Assembly (NCBI GenBank): GCA_963383645.1
Contig: OY726559.1
Span: 113,952,796-114,016,795, forward strand
DNA length: 64,000 nt
Reading direction: 5' to 3'
From: Muscardinus avellanarius
Taxonomy: Eukaryota; Chordata; Mammalia; Rodentia; Gliridae
The position numbers were made by a program, and so were the translations under genes. The notes under the pieces are model-generated. The model did no database searches. It had not been told where the DNA came from and was given only the letters and a program-made list of their open reading frames with translations. Below are positions 63,715 to 64,000 of the stretch, in pieces (the first letter of the stretch is position 1; each line of letters starts with the position of its first letter).

Positions 63715-64000
63715 TTTGAGCCGGGCGTGGTGGCGCACGCTTGTCATCCCAGCATTTGGGAGGCTGAGAAAGGAGAATCACAGGTTCAAGGCTAGCTTCA
63801 GAAACTTAGTGAAACCCTGCTTCAAAATAAAACAGCTGGGCGTGGTGGCGCACGCTTGTCATCCCAGCATTTGGGAGGTTGCTATGGGAGGATCGCAGTT
63901 GGAGGACAGCCTCATATACTACTTAAGTGAGGCCCTCTGCAACTCAGTGAAACCCTGTTTCAAAATAAAGAATAAAAAAAATCGGGCTGGGGGGGGAGCT
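63715..64000 (+). repeat. Two sense SINEs at the right edge
   Basis: A left half at 63719-63830 is followed by a copy from 63835 that is cut by the window end inside its ID half. Confidence 0.88.

Overview
This is about 64 kb of a mammalian nuclear genome. Every gene is split by GT-AG introns, and most non-coding sequence is packed with short retroposons. The dominant repeat is a roughly 200-bp SINE. Its left half resembles B1/7SL RNA (GCCGGGCGTGGTGGCGCAC...) and its right half resembles the tRNA-Ala-derived ID element (GGGCTGGGGGTGTAGCTC...CCCCAGTACC). Dimers of this B1-ID kind are known from rodents outside the mouse/rat group, notably squirrel- and dormouse-type lineages, so I infer a non-murid rodent. 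I cannot name the species.

Gene order, left to right, is PKLR (+), HCN3 (-), CLK2 (+), SCAMP3 (+) and FAM189B/ENTREP3 (+, cut by the right edge). This is the human chromosome 1q22 order read in the opposite orientation. Exon lengths and phases fit these families exactly: 573 codons for R-type and 543 for L-type pyruvate kinase, 788 for HCN3, 499 for CLK2, 346 for SCAMP3, and the first 207 codons of FAM189B. I see no frameshift or in-frame stop in any of the five.

Layout. Positions 1-2400 hold unassigned sequence and a badly broken gammaretrovirus-like endogenous element on the minus strand. The PKLR erythroid promoter and exon lie at about 2540-2806. The liver promoter, with a carbohydrate response element, and its 7-nt coding piece lie at 2986-3158. 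Shared PKLR exons run 5103-15215, with a repeat-invaded 3' UTR to about 17150. HCN3 lies tail-to-tail with PKLR (stop 17845, start 29981) and has a GC-rich promoter at about 29000-30350. The HCN3-CLK2 gap is almost all SINEs plus one solo LTR at 33844-34364. CLK2 runs from a CpG-rich non-coding first exon ending at 37072 to its poly(A) signal at 50946. SCAMP3 starts 650 bp later at a second CpG island and ends at 60958. FAM189B follows almost immediately.

The genes share a neighbourhood, not a pathway: glycolysis (PKLR), a pacemaker-type cation channel (HCN3), splicing control (CLK2), endosomal trafficking (SCAMP3) and a four-pass membrane adaptor (FAM189B). I found no previously undescribed multi-gene system. 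The points most worth checking are lineage-specific: loss of the Nedd4-type PY motif in SCAMP3 with its neighbouring PSAP kept; nested SINEs with target-site duplications that date three SINE subtypes; complementary loss of pol III B boxes between those subtypes; a solo LTR that split a SINE and carries tandem repeats; and similar ZNF143-type motifs at the SCAMP3 and FAM189B promoters.
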